Assembly (NCBI GenBank): GCA_948099385.1
Contig: CANUEZ040000210.1
Span: forward strand, 1,805,501-1,869,500
Origin: Fasciola hepatica
Lineage: Eukaryota; Platyhelminthes; Trematoda; Plagiorchiida; Fasciolidae
Direction: 5' to 3'
Length of the DNA: 64,000 nt
The position numbers and the translations under genes are program-made. Each line of letters begins with the position of its first letter. Positions within the stretch are counted from its first letter, which is position 1. Positions 11,534 through 23,400 of this stretch are shown here, one piece after another. Under the pieces are notes generated by a model. That model was not told the origin of the DNA and did not search any database. It saw only the letters and a program-made list of their open reading frames with translations.

Positions 11534-12046
11534 GTCGGGGGTGGGTGTCTCAGGCTCCGAGATGGCTACTCGTCCTGGACGCCTCTCGAAATGCTCCCAA
11601 GTGACCGTGCGTCTAACACAGCCTCTGCTGGGGAAGCCCTATCGTGGCGGAGGTGTTCCCGCTAAAGTGAGAGGACGAAAGCGAATGCCTGACGCTCTCT
11701 ACCGGGTTAGCTGGGTATTAGTCAGTCTAAGGGAGATGGTTAAACCCTGATTTCAAACCAACCACGGGTGGCGTATGAGGCGTACAACGGTATGCTCACC
11801 GGCATCTGTAGTGAAGAGGTGCACTGGGCACCCAGGATGTTTGGCCTCATCCCAAGGGTGAATGAACCGAGGAATTGGTCACCGGCTCCCAGTAGGTTAC
11901 GGACCCCACGTTTCGTCCCGCTGCCTTGCGGGTCAAGCTTTGGATAGCTAACGGCTCCGGTTGCGGACCCCTAAGAATATCACCTGCTTTGGCAACCTGG
12001 CAGTATCGCGCCCACAAACTAATCATGGACTCGGACCATCTACCAT

Positions 12047-12096
<50 letters not shown>
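11534..12096 (+). mobile_element. Short non-autonomous retroposon candidate with (TA)23 tail
   Basis: This 563-bp piece interrupts LINE C between two adjacent codons of its PSKCK...LLQDW motif. It ends on the plus strand in 46 bases of TA repeat abutting the LINE, as a simple-sequence tail of a target-primed insertion would. About 70 bases (roughly 11890-11965) resemble the 5' non-coding region of the LINE at 1165-1215, sharing a CTGCCTTG(C/T)G(G/A)GTCA core. No coding potential of note. Could be a SINE or a truncated 5' region of a relative. No target duplication is evident. Confidence 0.5.
12051..12096. repeat. (TA)23 microsatellite
   Basis: Forty-six bases of perfect TA dinucleotide repeat, directly at the junction with the LINE C coding sequence at 12097. 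Confidence 0.98.
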
Positions 12097-12097
<1 letters not shown>

Positions 12098-13500
12098 TTT
12101 GAAGATGTAAAATGCATCCCAAACATTGCTACACCGTTTTATGGGCTACCTAAAAAGGCTTGCAACTTATCCGGACCTTCACTTAGAAGAACAATATCGT
12201 CTGCAAAGATCGAGCCTATCTCAAAAACCAATTCAGTTACAAAATTGAGAAGGGAAGGCGAAAGAGAGCAACCTTGACGAACACCACTTTCCGTGTTAAA
12301 CGCCGGTGAAATGTAGTCGTAACCACGAACCCGGCTTCGGTTTACTCACAAGCACTGGAATAGAAATATATTTCTCTGACACACTCTTCAGTGGGAGGCA
12401 GTGCCAGAGAACTGTGCGGTCGGTTGAATCGAATGCCGCCTTCAGATTAGGAAAAATACGGATCGTAGGCCTACGGAAGATGTGCCTGTGGCCCAAGATA
12501 TGTCGATGAGTAAAGATGTGGTCGAGACACAAACAAGACCTGGTCCGAAACCGGCTTGATTCTTACGCGTACACATCTCACAGGCGCTAAACAATTGGTG
12601 GAGAATAAGACCGATGAGCGGTTTAAACGCAATACTCATCAAGCTAATTCCACTGTGGTTTTCACTGGAGGATCCGCCGCCCTTCTTGTGAATCGACACA
12701 ATCACCGATTCACACCATTCCCTGGGAGTCTGCTTCCTGTCCCAAATAATACAGAGGAGTTCTGTTAACTGCGAAACCAAAGCTTCGCCTCCATCCTTGA
12801 AAAAAGATGGGGGAAACGCATCCGGTCCGGCGGCTTGTACTTTTTCCAAGACTATCTTCCACATATTCTCCATTTCTGATGGAAGGGTCACATCCACCTG
12901 CATTGTTTCTCTGGCAGGTATATTTGGAAGGTCCACTGTATAAGTGGGCCAAGTGAATTACTCATTGAAGTGCTCCGCCCAACGATCCAGACAATGTCCT
13001 TGAGAGAATCAGTGGGCCGTCAGATTTATCGATTAACTCACTTACACCGGGCTTCTGTGGACCGTTGCCTCTAATCAAACGGTAAAGATTGCGCATATTA
13101 TCAATAGAGGCAGCCTCTTCATTTTCCTACATTTTGCAGTCTACCACTACTCACAGTCATTCCCCATGCCCCTAGTCAGTTGGCGTCTCAGGGATTTATG
13201 CCCTTCATTGAATGCGGCATCTGAAGGGGCGGACCTGCGAGCATGGAACAGGTCAACTAATGTCGGAGATATTCATCGCTTGTGAGGGCTACTTGGAGCA
13301 CAGTCCTGTGTCATCAAGCGCGGCATACAAGGCTTCCTTGATGTATTACCAGCGTTCACCTGGTTCTTGCACATCCGGCTGTGTCGACAGCTCCGTCTGC
13401 CCCACTGAAACGACAAGATACTATTTCGAGCGATCACCACAAGCCAGCGCGCGCAGTTCATACTTCTATACCATAACTAATGAATACTAACCAAATTGCT
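12097..13500 (-). pseudogene. LINE C, linker and RT palm
   Basis: Minus strand, same family as the LINEs at 615-6590. In order: RRSAPSDAAFNEGHKSL near 13190, WWTAKCRKMK near 13130, a region near 12960-13020 matching LDRWAEHFNE, then AAGPDAFPPSFFKDGG (about 12800), WCESVIVSIHKKGG (about 12710), KNQAGFGPG, LDHIFTHRHILGHRHIFRRP, LKAAFDSTDRTVLW (about 12430), SGVRQGCSLSP (about 12280) and a catalytic box read as FADDIVLL near 12200, ending at FTSSK at 12097. Multiple frameshifts. The endonuclease is missing upstream, consistent with 5' truncation of a LINE. Confidence 0.8.
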
Positions 13501-14840
13501 TTGCATTTATTGACCGATAGGACCATTACCACAATTTTTTCGTTTGTCGTGTTCTCCCGCACCTATCCTGATCGAGGCTCCTCATTCGTATCCGATGAAC
13601 ATGAGGGTTTCCTAAGTTGTCAAGGGCCGGCAACCAGTTGAACCACAATCAAGTAAATAGTCCGAACGATTCAATCGTACACTAGTGCATTGTCACTCTT
13701 GCCTGTCGCAGTGATTCGGAAATGGTTACTTTCATGCCATAGGTTTCCTTCCACATACCGCTACCAATCACATCTTGCGGCCCTCTTTTTAAGCATGATA
13801 GGCAATAGACGTCTAGTACGTTACTATCAAGCTGGCGAGCTGTCACGGGATGGTGCTGTTACGTTGCATCCCTCCAGTTTCAGAATTGGTTGACGAAGTC
13901 TACCAGATCGGACGAAATCACAGTAGTCACATCGTTGCCCCGTGAAAAGATGGTACTGCACCCACCATTCAGCCGGATGCATTCGAACAGCCACAGCCAT
14001 CAGCGCTCTCACCAAATGCACCATGATTCAGAATCCACGAGTCATTATCAGACACCATACATCATTTACTCAGACAGTGGCACTACCCCGACTTTGGTCG
14101 AGTATCCAGCTGAGACCTTTCCATGGAAAACAATCCCCAGTTGACCTGCAACGAAGAACTCACTCACATAATCCAAGAAATTTGGAGGTCATGGCTTTAA
14201 TCTCGGGGTGAACGTGGTTGGTATGCTCGCACTGTCACACGTTCACCCCACTTGTCCAACGCCTTGAATTTTCAATGAGAACAGTCACGCCCCAACTTAG
14301 AAAAATAGTCTTTGCTTCAAGCCTTCAACTAGAACCGTTCAACTCCTCTGTCGCCACACGAAGTTCCAAGTCTCGCGTGATCACAAGTGGGACAGGACCG
14401 CTGTCGACCACCACCGACATCGAAATCCCATACCCAGATGATGGAGGCTGGCATCGCCAACAGATCACAACGTATAAATGGGTTCACTCGAAAGGCAAAA
14501 ATTATCTAAACAGCTTGCAAAGAGAAATATATAATACAGTTGCAGAAGAACCTGGCTAGTTTGCGTTCCAATTGAGCTTAGAACTGTGAAAAACATCATG
14601 AATTGATTGTAATTAAGCTACAGCTGTGCTCAGGGCTCGATAAATCCCGTACGAGTTTCCCTTGGGAATTATTTCGGGATAATTTACTGCAACCCTTAAA
14701 TTTGGCAACGCGTCCACTTGTGACATGTAGATTCCCTGTAAATCTAGCCACTACTCGACTGTTATTCATGGAACCAAAGAGCACAGCGCTGTTGCATTGG
14801 AGAAGTCAACATCCTCAAGCCAAATTCCTGTATTGGGAGA
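13501..14840. other. Unassigned stretch, includes RPL17 downstream region
   Basis: I see no family in 13501-14600; the ORF at 14218-14559 (113 codons) has no recognisable motif and an unbiased composition. Bases 14600-14840 lie immediately downstream of the RPL17 stop on the minus strand and should hold its 3' UTR. I see no canonical AATAAA on that strand, only AATAAT-like sequence near 14665-14675. Confidence 0.3.
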
Positions 14841-15493
14841 TTAGAAACCAACATTATCACGCATCAATTGTCGCTTCATCTTCTTCTTTGACTCCTTCTT
14901 CTTTACCGGTTGAGCCGCGCTAGCTGCAACTTTCGGAACGATGTCATCCTTTGTCGCCAGAATAACTTCGACGTGACACGGAGAGCACATGTAGGGATTG
15001 ATACGGCCATGGGCACGATACGTTCGTCGTCTCATGGCTGGAGCTTCGTTAACCTGTACCACTCACCATATTAGTGCGAGATAACCAGTTACCTGAATAT
15101 GCTTTACAAACAACCTGCTGGCTTCGCCACCCTTGATATCTTTATTGATACCATTGCTGAAGGCGTTATGCAAAAGCTGCAGAAGCATTTGTGCGGATTT
15201 CTTAGGCCAACGCCCCTGCGTGGTGCCCCAAACTTTTGCCTGCGCTTTCCGGCCGATTCCGCCATTGAACCGACGGAAAGGGACGATTTCTTTCTTTTCA
15301 ATCACGTTCTTTAAAAAAGTCTGAGCTCTTTGGAGCGTCATGCCCTACAACATGAGCATTTCGAAATAAACTATACCTTAATCGCCCGAGCACACTCATG
15401 GGTGTTTTTGAAATGCGCACGAAGATAAGGGACTCGAGCCTTGCATGTGCGACTTTCGTCCTCATCCTTCGGCTCCCAAGAATATCGAACCAT
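14841..15493 (-). CDS. RPL17: 60S ribosomal protein L17 (uL22), three exons
   Basis: Complete host gene for large-subunit ribosomal protein uL22, which in all eukaryotes lines the peptide exit tunnel. Exon 1 is 15493-15377 (ATG to AIK), exon 2 is 15344-15093 and exon 3 is 15053-14841 ending in TAA/stop after VGF. This gives 193 codons against 184 residues in human L17. The start MVRYSWEPK matches the family start MVRYS. Diagnostic segments are [47 protein letters not shown], and [19 protein letters not shown] followed by SPCHVEVIL. The C-tail is lysine-rich, as usual. Both introns are GT-AG and keep frame. The ATG lies in GGGAATGG. No stop or frameshift is present, so it looks functional. Confidence 0.95.
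15054..15092 (-). other. RPL17: RPL17 intron 2 (39 bp)
   Basis: Minus strand begins GTAACT and ends GTACAG, 39 bases, phase 0 between KHIQ and VNEAPAM. This corresponds to the HIQVNKAP region of vertebrate L17. Confidence 0.9.
15345..15376 (-). other. RPL17: RPL17 intron 1 (32 bp)
   Basis: Minus strand begins GTATAG and ends TTGTAG, 32 bases. It splits AIK from GMTLQRAQ at a codon boundary (phase 0). Without it the frame is lost, and with it the protein aligns with the L17 family. Confidence 0.9.
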
Positions 15494-15639
15494 TCCCGGT
15501 CTATGCGAGATAACGTGAGCCAAGGGCGAAGCGCCGCAACGTGACCTTTGGTTACTAAAACGAAGCAGTAAAATTCAGATTCGTCCATCCATTCATCCTT
15601 CATAATAGGGACAGTGGGAACTATCGCGTAAGAGCCTCA

Positions 15640-18620
15640 TCGCGATCCACTAGATGACACGAACTGAAGATTGAGCAGAACGCCGTAACCTCAAAAAAGA
15701 TTGGTCCAGTTGCCCTTTGAATGCTTTGATGTTTACCTCTTCCGCTACATCAGCAGGCAAAGAATTCCAAAGGTTTGTGGCCCTCCGAGACAAGCGGTAG
15801 ACTAACTGCTAATCAGTAGAATTCATCTTCAGCAGTGTCACTGAGAGCCCGTGTACGCGACACGGCCCACGGAGCGTGAAGTCCGCTTGCAAATATGGTC
15901 CCAGATCACCCCGAATTAGATGGACTCAGGTGGGGGCATCGCTCATCTGCAGAAGGCTTCGAGGAGCAAACCGGTCGCTTCAAGATCTTCGTTAAGGTTA
16001 ACCCCATATAGTCTAGAGATGAGACGGACAGCAGACCTCTGCACTCTCCCTAGCTTGATTGACTCTGCAGCTGTTCATGGATAAGCGCCGCACCACCGTA
16101 TTCGAGTCTATGGCGTATTATGGGGAGTATACAGCATGCGGAACGCACTACACCGCAGTTTCCTGAACGATCGACGAACTGGGCCAAGGGGGCGCCTAGT
16201 GGAAGCACACGCAACTTGCGCAACCTTTGGTTTTCTGAGAGGAAGACACCAAAAATCCTAGATCAAGCTCGCAAGCTGTTGTCCGGGGCAGGTTTCCAGA
16301 GGGCTAGTAACTCACTGGCAGATTATAGCGACCCGGACGCATGTGAATACATTTTGACAGATTTAGTGCCAGCACATATAGAGGACCAGCCCAAAGGCGC
16401 ATTTAGGTCTTCCTGCAGAATTTGGTTATTTGCATCCGAAAGAAGTGCGTGCAGTTGTTTCAGAACATCTACATACAGTAGACCAAAGGTTGGTAAGACT
16501 GGGGGGAGGTCGTTCATGCCAATGAGAAACAATAAGTGTCCAATAACAGACCCCTGGGGAACGTGGCTGGTAGCTGAGTACCACCTGGAGATTGTTGTTG
16601 AGGCTTCGACGGCAGATCGCAGTCTCCTTAGGACATCTTCAATCCAGCTATTCCCAGTCATCAGAGCTTCCGAAAGAGATGGTCACGTGGAACCTTATCG
16701 AGTGATTTGCTGAAATCCGTAAAGGTGACGTTCATTGAACAGCCCGCGGACTTGGCCTCAGTCCAGCTCTCACGAGTGAACAGAATATTCGACAAGCAGG
16801 AGAGGGCTTTGCGAAAACTATGCCGTCGGAAGCTGAACAGGCTACGGCTTTCCTCGTGTTCATGCACCTGTTTGGCTGCGAGAAGCTCCGCGATCTTGCA
16901 GATGGCACCTGTTAGACTCGCAGGACGGTGACTGACAGCCACAGCTTTCTCACAGCCTTTTAATAGCGAAGCAATTATAGTGTCCCTCAAGTCATCCGGT
17001 AGTTGCCCTGCTTCCAGCGAGGTGTTAAAAGACCCGGTGATTTAGTCATGCAATGACGAAGGCGAGTTCATTTGACGCCAGAGGGTGGATTCCATCAGGG
17101 CCGGCTGCCTGGTGAGACTTTAGATCTTTCATCAACTCGAAAATAACAAGGATGATGGCAGGTTCCGAAACGGGTGATGCTGGCGAAAGGATTGATGCGG
17201 AATCTGCGAAGCACAATGCCGTGCCAGGACATCAGCCTTAGCCTCTTCCGAGTCATCGATGATCTCAGCCTGGGGCGGGGTTTGAAGTCCCGGTGCCGCT
17301 CTCGTACGAAGCTTGGAATACTCGAACACCAGTTTAGGTACATTAGCACATCCGGCTGCCAGCCTCTCCTCATGCCTGCCTCGCCTGATTGCCTTTACAG
17401 ATGAACCATGATTCCTTATCTGTCGGAACACAATGTAGCCGTCTGCAGTCTCTCCATACCTTTGCCACGCCAGGTCTCTCTTGCTAGGCAAGTATCGAGG
17501 TTGTCTATCAAACTACAGAGGGCCATGCGCCTGAGAAGGCTGGTGGCGGGATGGAGCGGAGCGGTCAACTGGCCGAAGGATGGCCTCTCAGATACGACCC
17601 CAGCCTGTGTTCACGTCTTCAGAAAAGTCCTGCTCCCCTGCCACATTCCGCTCCACCCCTCTCATATCCTCTTAATTTATATTCCAAAATATTGGTCCTC
17701 GGTGTGGACTGGGCGATATTTAGACACCACGCCTTCAGTGCACCTACGAAAAGCGTGGTCTCTGGGATCTAAAGGAGGCGGGATATCAATCTCTGAAAGG
17801 TCGGACATCCGTGGAGGTAAAACAAGATTTAGAGTGGACCATCGCTAACCCTGGAAGCGATCCGGCATAGGCAAGTGTTGGTGCAACGCCAGGTCACACA
17901 CCGAAGTGCGCAGACTTCGGATGGAATTGTCAGCCGTTGTAGCGAAGCAGGATGCGGCCGAATCAGAGGGTAGCACATCGAAGTCACTTGAGATGTGACA
18001 GTGACCGCCAGATGCTCAGTGCAATGAAAAATCCAGGATATTCGGTGGCTCTGCAACAGGTGTCCTGTAGAAAGGTCTCAAAACCACGGATCCACTATTG
18101 ATTAACTTCACCTTGCGCCAGAGTGACTCGCCACACCGTTGTGGGTCCGCTTAACGACCGAGGAGATGAAAAGCTACGCCCTCTCTGAGGTTAATTATTA
18201 TTCCGCCACCACCTCAGAGCCAAGATCGGTCAGAATGAAACATGTGTCACCCTTGTGGAGTGACCTCGGTGTCCAGAACCTCGCCATACAACCAAGACCC
18301 CGTCAGAGCTACAGCCGCTGGTCTTCGGGCTACAGCAAGCACTCTCGGCTCCTCACTTTCACCAACGGCTCCTAAGATTGCTCAGGATCGCGTCTGCCAT
18401 CCGTGCATTCAGGACACATAGGCTGAGATTCATAATACAGTGTTTCCCGGACTGAAGCCGATGATAACATTTTTGTCAGCGGTGGCCACGTCAAACGCAC
18501 TCTCCTCTTTGTTACCCGAGAATCTCTTATGTGCCGATTGTCCTCACAGTTTGCGTGACCTCCCCGAAGTCTAAACGAGCTTAAACAAATTTCTGCCCAC
18601 CACCCCTTTCTAGGCCACAC
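15640..18620 (-). pseudogene. Decayed CR1/Jockey-like LINE, endonuclease to C-terminus
   Basis: A second LINE type, minus strand, with the order endonuclease, RT, C-terminus. Endonuclease traces near 18250-17760 include RSLHKGDTCFI, SGGHCHISSDFD and DLALHQHL. The RT entry at 17491-17132 has KRDLAWQRYG and SEEAKADVLARH. RT at 16990-16661 has HRPASLTGAICKIAELLAAK, CLSNILFTRESWTEAK and VTFTDFSKSLDKVP. At 16661-16323 are VPQGSVIGHLLFLIGMNDLP and LLYVDVLK, where the second catalytic Asp of YVDD is Val. The end near 16130-15660 has a LRGPCRVHG...NLWNSLP motif typical of CR1/Jockey C-termini. Many stops and frameshifts; inactive. Confidence 0.8.
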
Positions 18621-19020
18621 AGCAGTCGGGCAGTCTGCACTCTGAGTAGGAGTGATCGCCGTAAAACCCTATGAGCCTGCTGCAGAGAAGCAAGAACTAC
18701 CTCCAGAGGTGGCGGGTCCCCAGGTTCGCGCATCTTTCTCTAAAGGAAAAGCCATTCTCACCTGTGTAGACCCAGCCAACGTCTCTTCGCCTACAAAAAA
18801 GTTTGCCATACATACTTCGTAACTACAGAAGACAGTGATGGAGAGGCTGAGGGGCCGGCAACCATGCCTCCCGAATTCCGACCACCAGCAAGCGCTGATC
18901 CCACGGAGGTAATTTCTTCTGACCAGTCTACGCCCATAACCAGGAATCTCTCTGACCAGGGAGTGCCTCTAACTCAGCTACCGACTGGGGAAGAACGGCA
19001 TGTATGACAGCAACACTCTT
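18621..19020. other. Unassigned 400-base stretch before the first BEL LTR
   Basis: No motif recognised. It ends ACTCTT directly before the 5' LTR of the next element, and those bases are not repeated on the far side. Confidence 0.3.
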
Positions 19021-19445
19021 TGTGAAGGAGTCCAGGAAACTCCGTTCCATGCATTAGCATCCATATTACAAACGACATTAATCATTCGTATGAACTATCT
19101 TTGCTGGAATTCCGATTGTTTGTTTTATTTCTTTAAATCTTTGTCACAAACCGGACTCCTACCGTTGCCTCGAGCGAGAGTCGCTCAGCTTGAATTTCGT
19201 TGTGACCGTATTTGGTAATCTTATCTTCTGTAGCTAACCTTTGCTGTAACCCAGCTGCAGTTGTTGATTTGTTGTCCAATTTGGAGCGAAAGAGCCCAGA
19301 AGGAACACTATTAAGGTTTGATTATTGTAAAATTAGGTAATTTGTTGTATATAGTACCGTAGCTATTTGGAATCGACTTTGTTTTGAATTGTGTCGAAAT
19401 TGGTTGCTACGCGTCGCTCGAACGTTCCGGTGGCTGGACTTTACA
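19021..19445 (+). repeat. 5' LTR of BEL copy 1
   Basis: 425 bp, TGTGAAGGAGTCC...GGACTTTACA. Nearly identical to 25043-25467 and closely related to the reverse-complemented LTRs of copy 2 and to the solo LTR at 59986-60399. It should hold the promoter; I did not resolve a TATA box with confidence. Confidence 0.95.
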
Positions 19446-19458
19446 GTACTCAATATCC
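19446..19458 (+). promoter_or_regulatory. Possible primer binding site of BEL copy 1
   Basis: GTACTCAATATCC directly follows the 5' LTR. The equivalent spot in copy 2 is the same, and the different-family element at 37251 has ATACTCAATA there. Shared TACTCAATA at the expected primer site of two families suggests a tRNA-primed start, but it does not begin with the usual TGG, so an internal tRNA region may be the primer. Confidence 0.4.
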
Positions 19459-19475
19459 TTGGCAATTGCTGAGGC

Positions 19476-20435
19476 ATGAAATTACGCGGCAAATCGGCAA
19501 ACCGTTCCGAATCAAAGTACAATACCCCGCAGGTGAACCAAAACCCTCTGCCCGTAGGTGTTGGTCATGTTTCTTGCTCAGGCTCTAGTATATCAGGTTG
19601 TTCTAGGGTTAGCTCGGTTTCCCGTAGAGCTAGAGCTGATCTGTTGTTAGCTGAGTTGAAGGAGAAGCAGGTTGCAGAACAATTGGAGTTAGATAAGCAA
19701 CGTAAGCTGCTCCAGGTGAGGAATGAGACGGAAATGGCGAAACTGCGTTTGGCACTCGCTGAGGAAGAAGACCCAGTCAACAGAGATGAAGTCAACGGTG
19801 AAGTAATGGTCAGTGAACATCTTTCTCGTTACCTAGGTGATTTTCACGTGCAGAACGATGCACCACGAACAACAAGCTTGGTTCCAGTGGCGGAACCTGC
19901 AGTGAATTATCGTTTGGACTTACCCAGGGTGGAACTGGAGTCATTTGCGGGTTGCTCGTCAACGTACTGGGGGTTTGTGAAACAGTTCGAATATTACGTC
20001 GAGGGTAGAGTTCGAGACGATGGCCAGCGCCTACTTTATTTGATGCATTACTGCAAGGGATAAGCAAAGGACGCGATTGCCAAATGTGTTATGTTGCCTC
20101 CGACAATGGCATACAATAGGGCTAGGGAAATCCTAAAAGATCTGTATGGACAAGATCATGTAGTGGCTCGTTCACTGATTGACGGCTTACTGCAAGGTCT
20201 GAAGCCTCTGGTGGAAGATTCGGATGCCCTGACCAAATTGTCGTTAAAAATGCTGAACGGTGAAGTTGCCCTCACGCAGATGAATTGCATGTCAGACCTC
20301 AACTCATTGCAGACTATGGAACGTATCACTGGAGTGCTACCAAACTGTCTCCAGGATTTGTGGGCTAGGACCGTTGATGATATTTTGGAAAGAGGAGACG
20401 AGGTTCCAAGATCTGCAGCGCCTAGTGTCCCGTGA
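19476..20435 (+). pseudogene. BEL/Pao gag, copy 1, broken
   Basis: Starts at the ATG giving MKLRGKSANRSESK. A charged, probably coiled-coil segment (LAELKEKQVAEQLELDKQRK) is followed by the capsid-like core, with LPRVELESFAGCSSTYWGF and DDGQRLLYLMHYCKG. TAA at 20061-20063 replaces CAA of copy 2. The frame resumes at 20091 with YNRAREILKDLYGQDHVV and ends where a 5-base deletion (near 20395, relative to copy 2) shifts gag out of frame with the rest. In copy 2 the same region is continuous with pol. Confidence 0.9.
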
Positions 20436-23400
20436 GGCACGGATTGCTCGAAGTAGGTTTGGCAAACTGGCTGCCAATAGCAAGGCTCAGGTGTATTCGC
20501 GGTCATCCAGTTGGAGGAATTATGCACAAAACCAGCATCCAGAAGCGACACGGTTCATGCCAAATCGGGGTAGTACTTTGTTGGTCGCAGCTAATAGGTG
20601 TTCGGTATGTAATGGAATACACGCACTTGAGGAATGCCAGCGATTCCTTTCTCGTGATATATCCGGTCGATGGGCATTGATCAAAGAAATCAAGGCTTGT
20701 TTTTCGTGTCTCAAGTGTGGACATCTGTCTAGCAACTGTTCTGTTTCCAAACCATGTTCAACATCAGGTTGTCCGAAACGGCACCACCCTCTACTGCATG
20801 TTGCACAGAAGCAATGTACCGATCGAGTCACGCAAGATACAACACAAGGGCTGCAGCTGGATAAGCTGGGTACGGAAGAGGCAAGAAAGCCTGGGCAGCG
20901 GACCAATAATTGTGCGGCTACTCTTAGGCCAGAATGTCGGGTCAGTTTAGGTGTACTACCAGTGCGAGTAGACGGAACGGGGGGCTCTGTGGAGACCTAC
21001 GCTCTGCTGGACAGCGGGTCTGATGTGACTCTAATACAAAAAGACATTATGGAGCTGGTGGGCCTGAAGGCATCCCCGACCTCACTTTCGATTTCGACCG
21101 TAAATGGGACTACCACTTGGAATTCGGGAATAACGGAGCTGCGACTGAACTCGTCAGAGAAGGATTTCGTGAATGTAGAGAGAGCTTTTTGTGTTGATAG
21201 GCTACCAATCCAAGCAGTCCAGTACTGCACAGATGCGGACATTTTATCATGGCCTCACCTACATTGCATCCAAAGACAGAATCTGGAAGATTCGAGAGTG
21301 CGGATCCTGATAGGTGCCGACGTACCAAAAGCACATTTGGCATTAGAGCAAAGATGCGGCAAAAGAAAGCAACCATATGCTGTGTGGACGATTTTAGGAT
21401 GGATTGTTCTCGGTCCGATAAACCAGGAACCACGCTTTGTGAGGACAGCAAACCACATTGAGAGGGGAATCGACCCCTTAGCAGAACAGATCGATCGACT
21501 GTACAACGCCAATTTCTGCGATGGGTGTGCATCGGAAACCTCTCCTTCATTAGAAGACAAACAGGCCGTTGATATGGTTTCCAGTGCCACAACCTGGTTG
21601 GACGGACACTATGAAGTTGCACTTCCGTGGAGGAATCCTGAAGTGAGACTTCCAAATAACTATATTGTGGCCAAAGAGAGATTGAACGGCTTGAGGAAAA
21701 GGTTTGCGCGTGACCCTGAATTCTTTGAAAAATACTCTACAGTAATAGAGGGTTATGTGCGCAAGGGCCACGCCCAGTTAGTGCCTGATGTACAGCTCAA
21801 AATGAGTTTTGAGCCAAAGTGGTACTTACCACATCACGCAGTTGCAAACCGTAAAAAGCCTAGCAAGTTGAGGGTGGTGTTCGACTGTGCGGCTGCGTTC
21901 CAGGGGCTTTCCTTGAATGATTACTTGCTACAGGGCCCGGATACGACAGCAAGCTTAGTTGGAGTGTTGCTTCGTTTTCGAAAGGAATCTGTCGCATTGG
22001 CTGCGGATATTGAAGAAATGTTTTTGCAGGTTCGAGTGCCGACGAGAGACAAAGGAGAACTGAGGTTCCTCTGGTGGGAAAATGGTCGACTAGGTGGTAA
22101 TCTTGTTGAATATCAAATGAATGCTCACCTTTTTGGTGCCACTTCCTCCCCATTTTGTGCAAATTTCGCGTTGCATCGCACGGCAGACGATTGGGGAGGA
22201 CAGTATGAGGATTACGTCTCCAGGGCCGTGTATAACAACTTCTATGTAGACGACTGTCTTGTTTCTTTGCCCACACCGGAGAATGCAAGAGTTTTTGCTA
22301 TCCAGATGAGTGAGTTACTATCACGGGGTGGATTCCGGCTTCATAAGTGGGTGTGTAATCGTAAGGAGGTGCTGGATATTTTACCAAAATCTGAGCTGGC
22401 CCATCCCACTTTGGAAATAGATGATTGTGTGCCTGTGCCGGGGAGGACGTTGGGGTTAGAATGGAATGCAATAGAAGAAACGTTCCAGTTTTCATTCTCA
22501 ACACGCGAAAAACCTCAAAGAAGGCGTGGCTTGTTGTCTATAGTATCATCCGGGTTCGACCCACTAGGGTTGGTCTCACCTTTCCTTCTGCCAGGCAAGG
22601 TGTTATTGCAATCACTGTGCCGCTTGAAGCTTGTTTGGGACGATCTAATTGGAGAAGAACCCCTACGATGCTGGAATGAGTGGTTAAGAAGTATGGAACA
22701 ACTTTGCGCATTCAAAATTCAGCCTTCTATTATTAGAGGTGACCCACTGAACGAAGGTGTACAGCTTCATGTATTTTGTGACGCTTCTGAAGTTGGCTAT
22801 GGGGTGGTGGCGTATTCCAGAATGGTTTCAAGGGACGTAGCCCCCTACTGTGCCCTACTGTTCTCTAAGTCAAGGGTAGCTCCTCTGAAGACCGTAACGA
22901 TCCCTCGATTGGAGTTAGCCGCAGCAAGACTGGCCGTTAGAGTTTCTCGGATGCTCATGGAAGAAACTGGAATCAAGTTTGGTAAGATCTACTACTGGAC
23001 GGACTCTGCTGTAGTTCTGCACTACATAAACAACACTAAAACGAGATTCAGTACGTACGTTGCGAACCGTTTGGCTGAAATCCATCAGTGGTCGGAACCC
23101 TGGCAGTGGCGTCATGTCAGATCGGAGGCTAACCCTGCAGACTTGGCATCAAGAGGCACAACATCACCCAGTGATATCAGCTGCTGGTTCGAAGGTCCTA
23201 AATTCTTGATGAACGATGAAACCTCATGGCCGACCAGTCCTGCGGTGTCTGCAGAACCACCAAACGTTGAGTTGAAGCAACCTTCGAGTACAGTTCTCAC
23301 AGTGTTGCAAGATGCATGGACGGACGCACTCCTAGCTAGGCAATCCAGTTGGTTTCACTTGCTGAAGTCGGTAGCGTGGTTAAACCGTTTTAAAATGTAC

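Noticed and set aside
14218..14559. 113-codon plus-strand ORF
   Set aside because: No motif, no neighbouring exon, no recognised family and no compositional signal.
15298..15603. 101-codon minus ORF covering RPL17 exon 1 in another frame
   Set aside because: The L17 reading with two GT-AG introns explains the region completely; this is an out-of-frame read-through.
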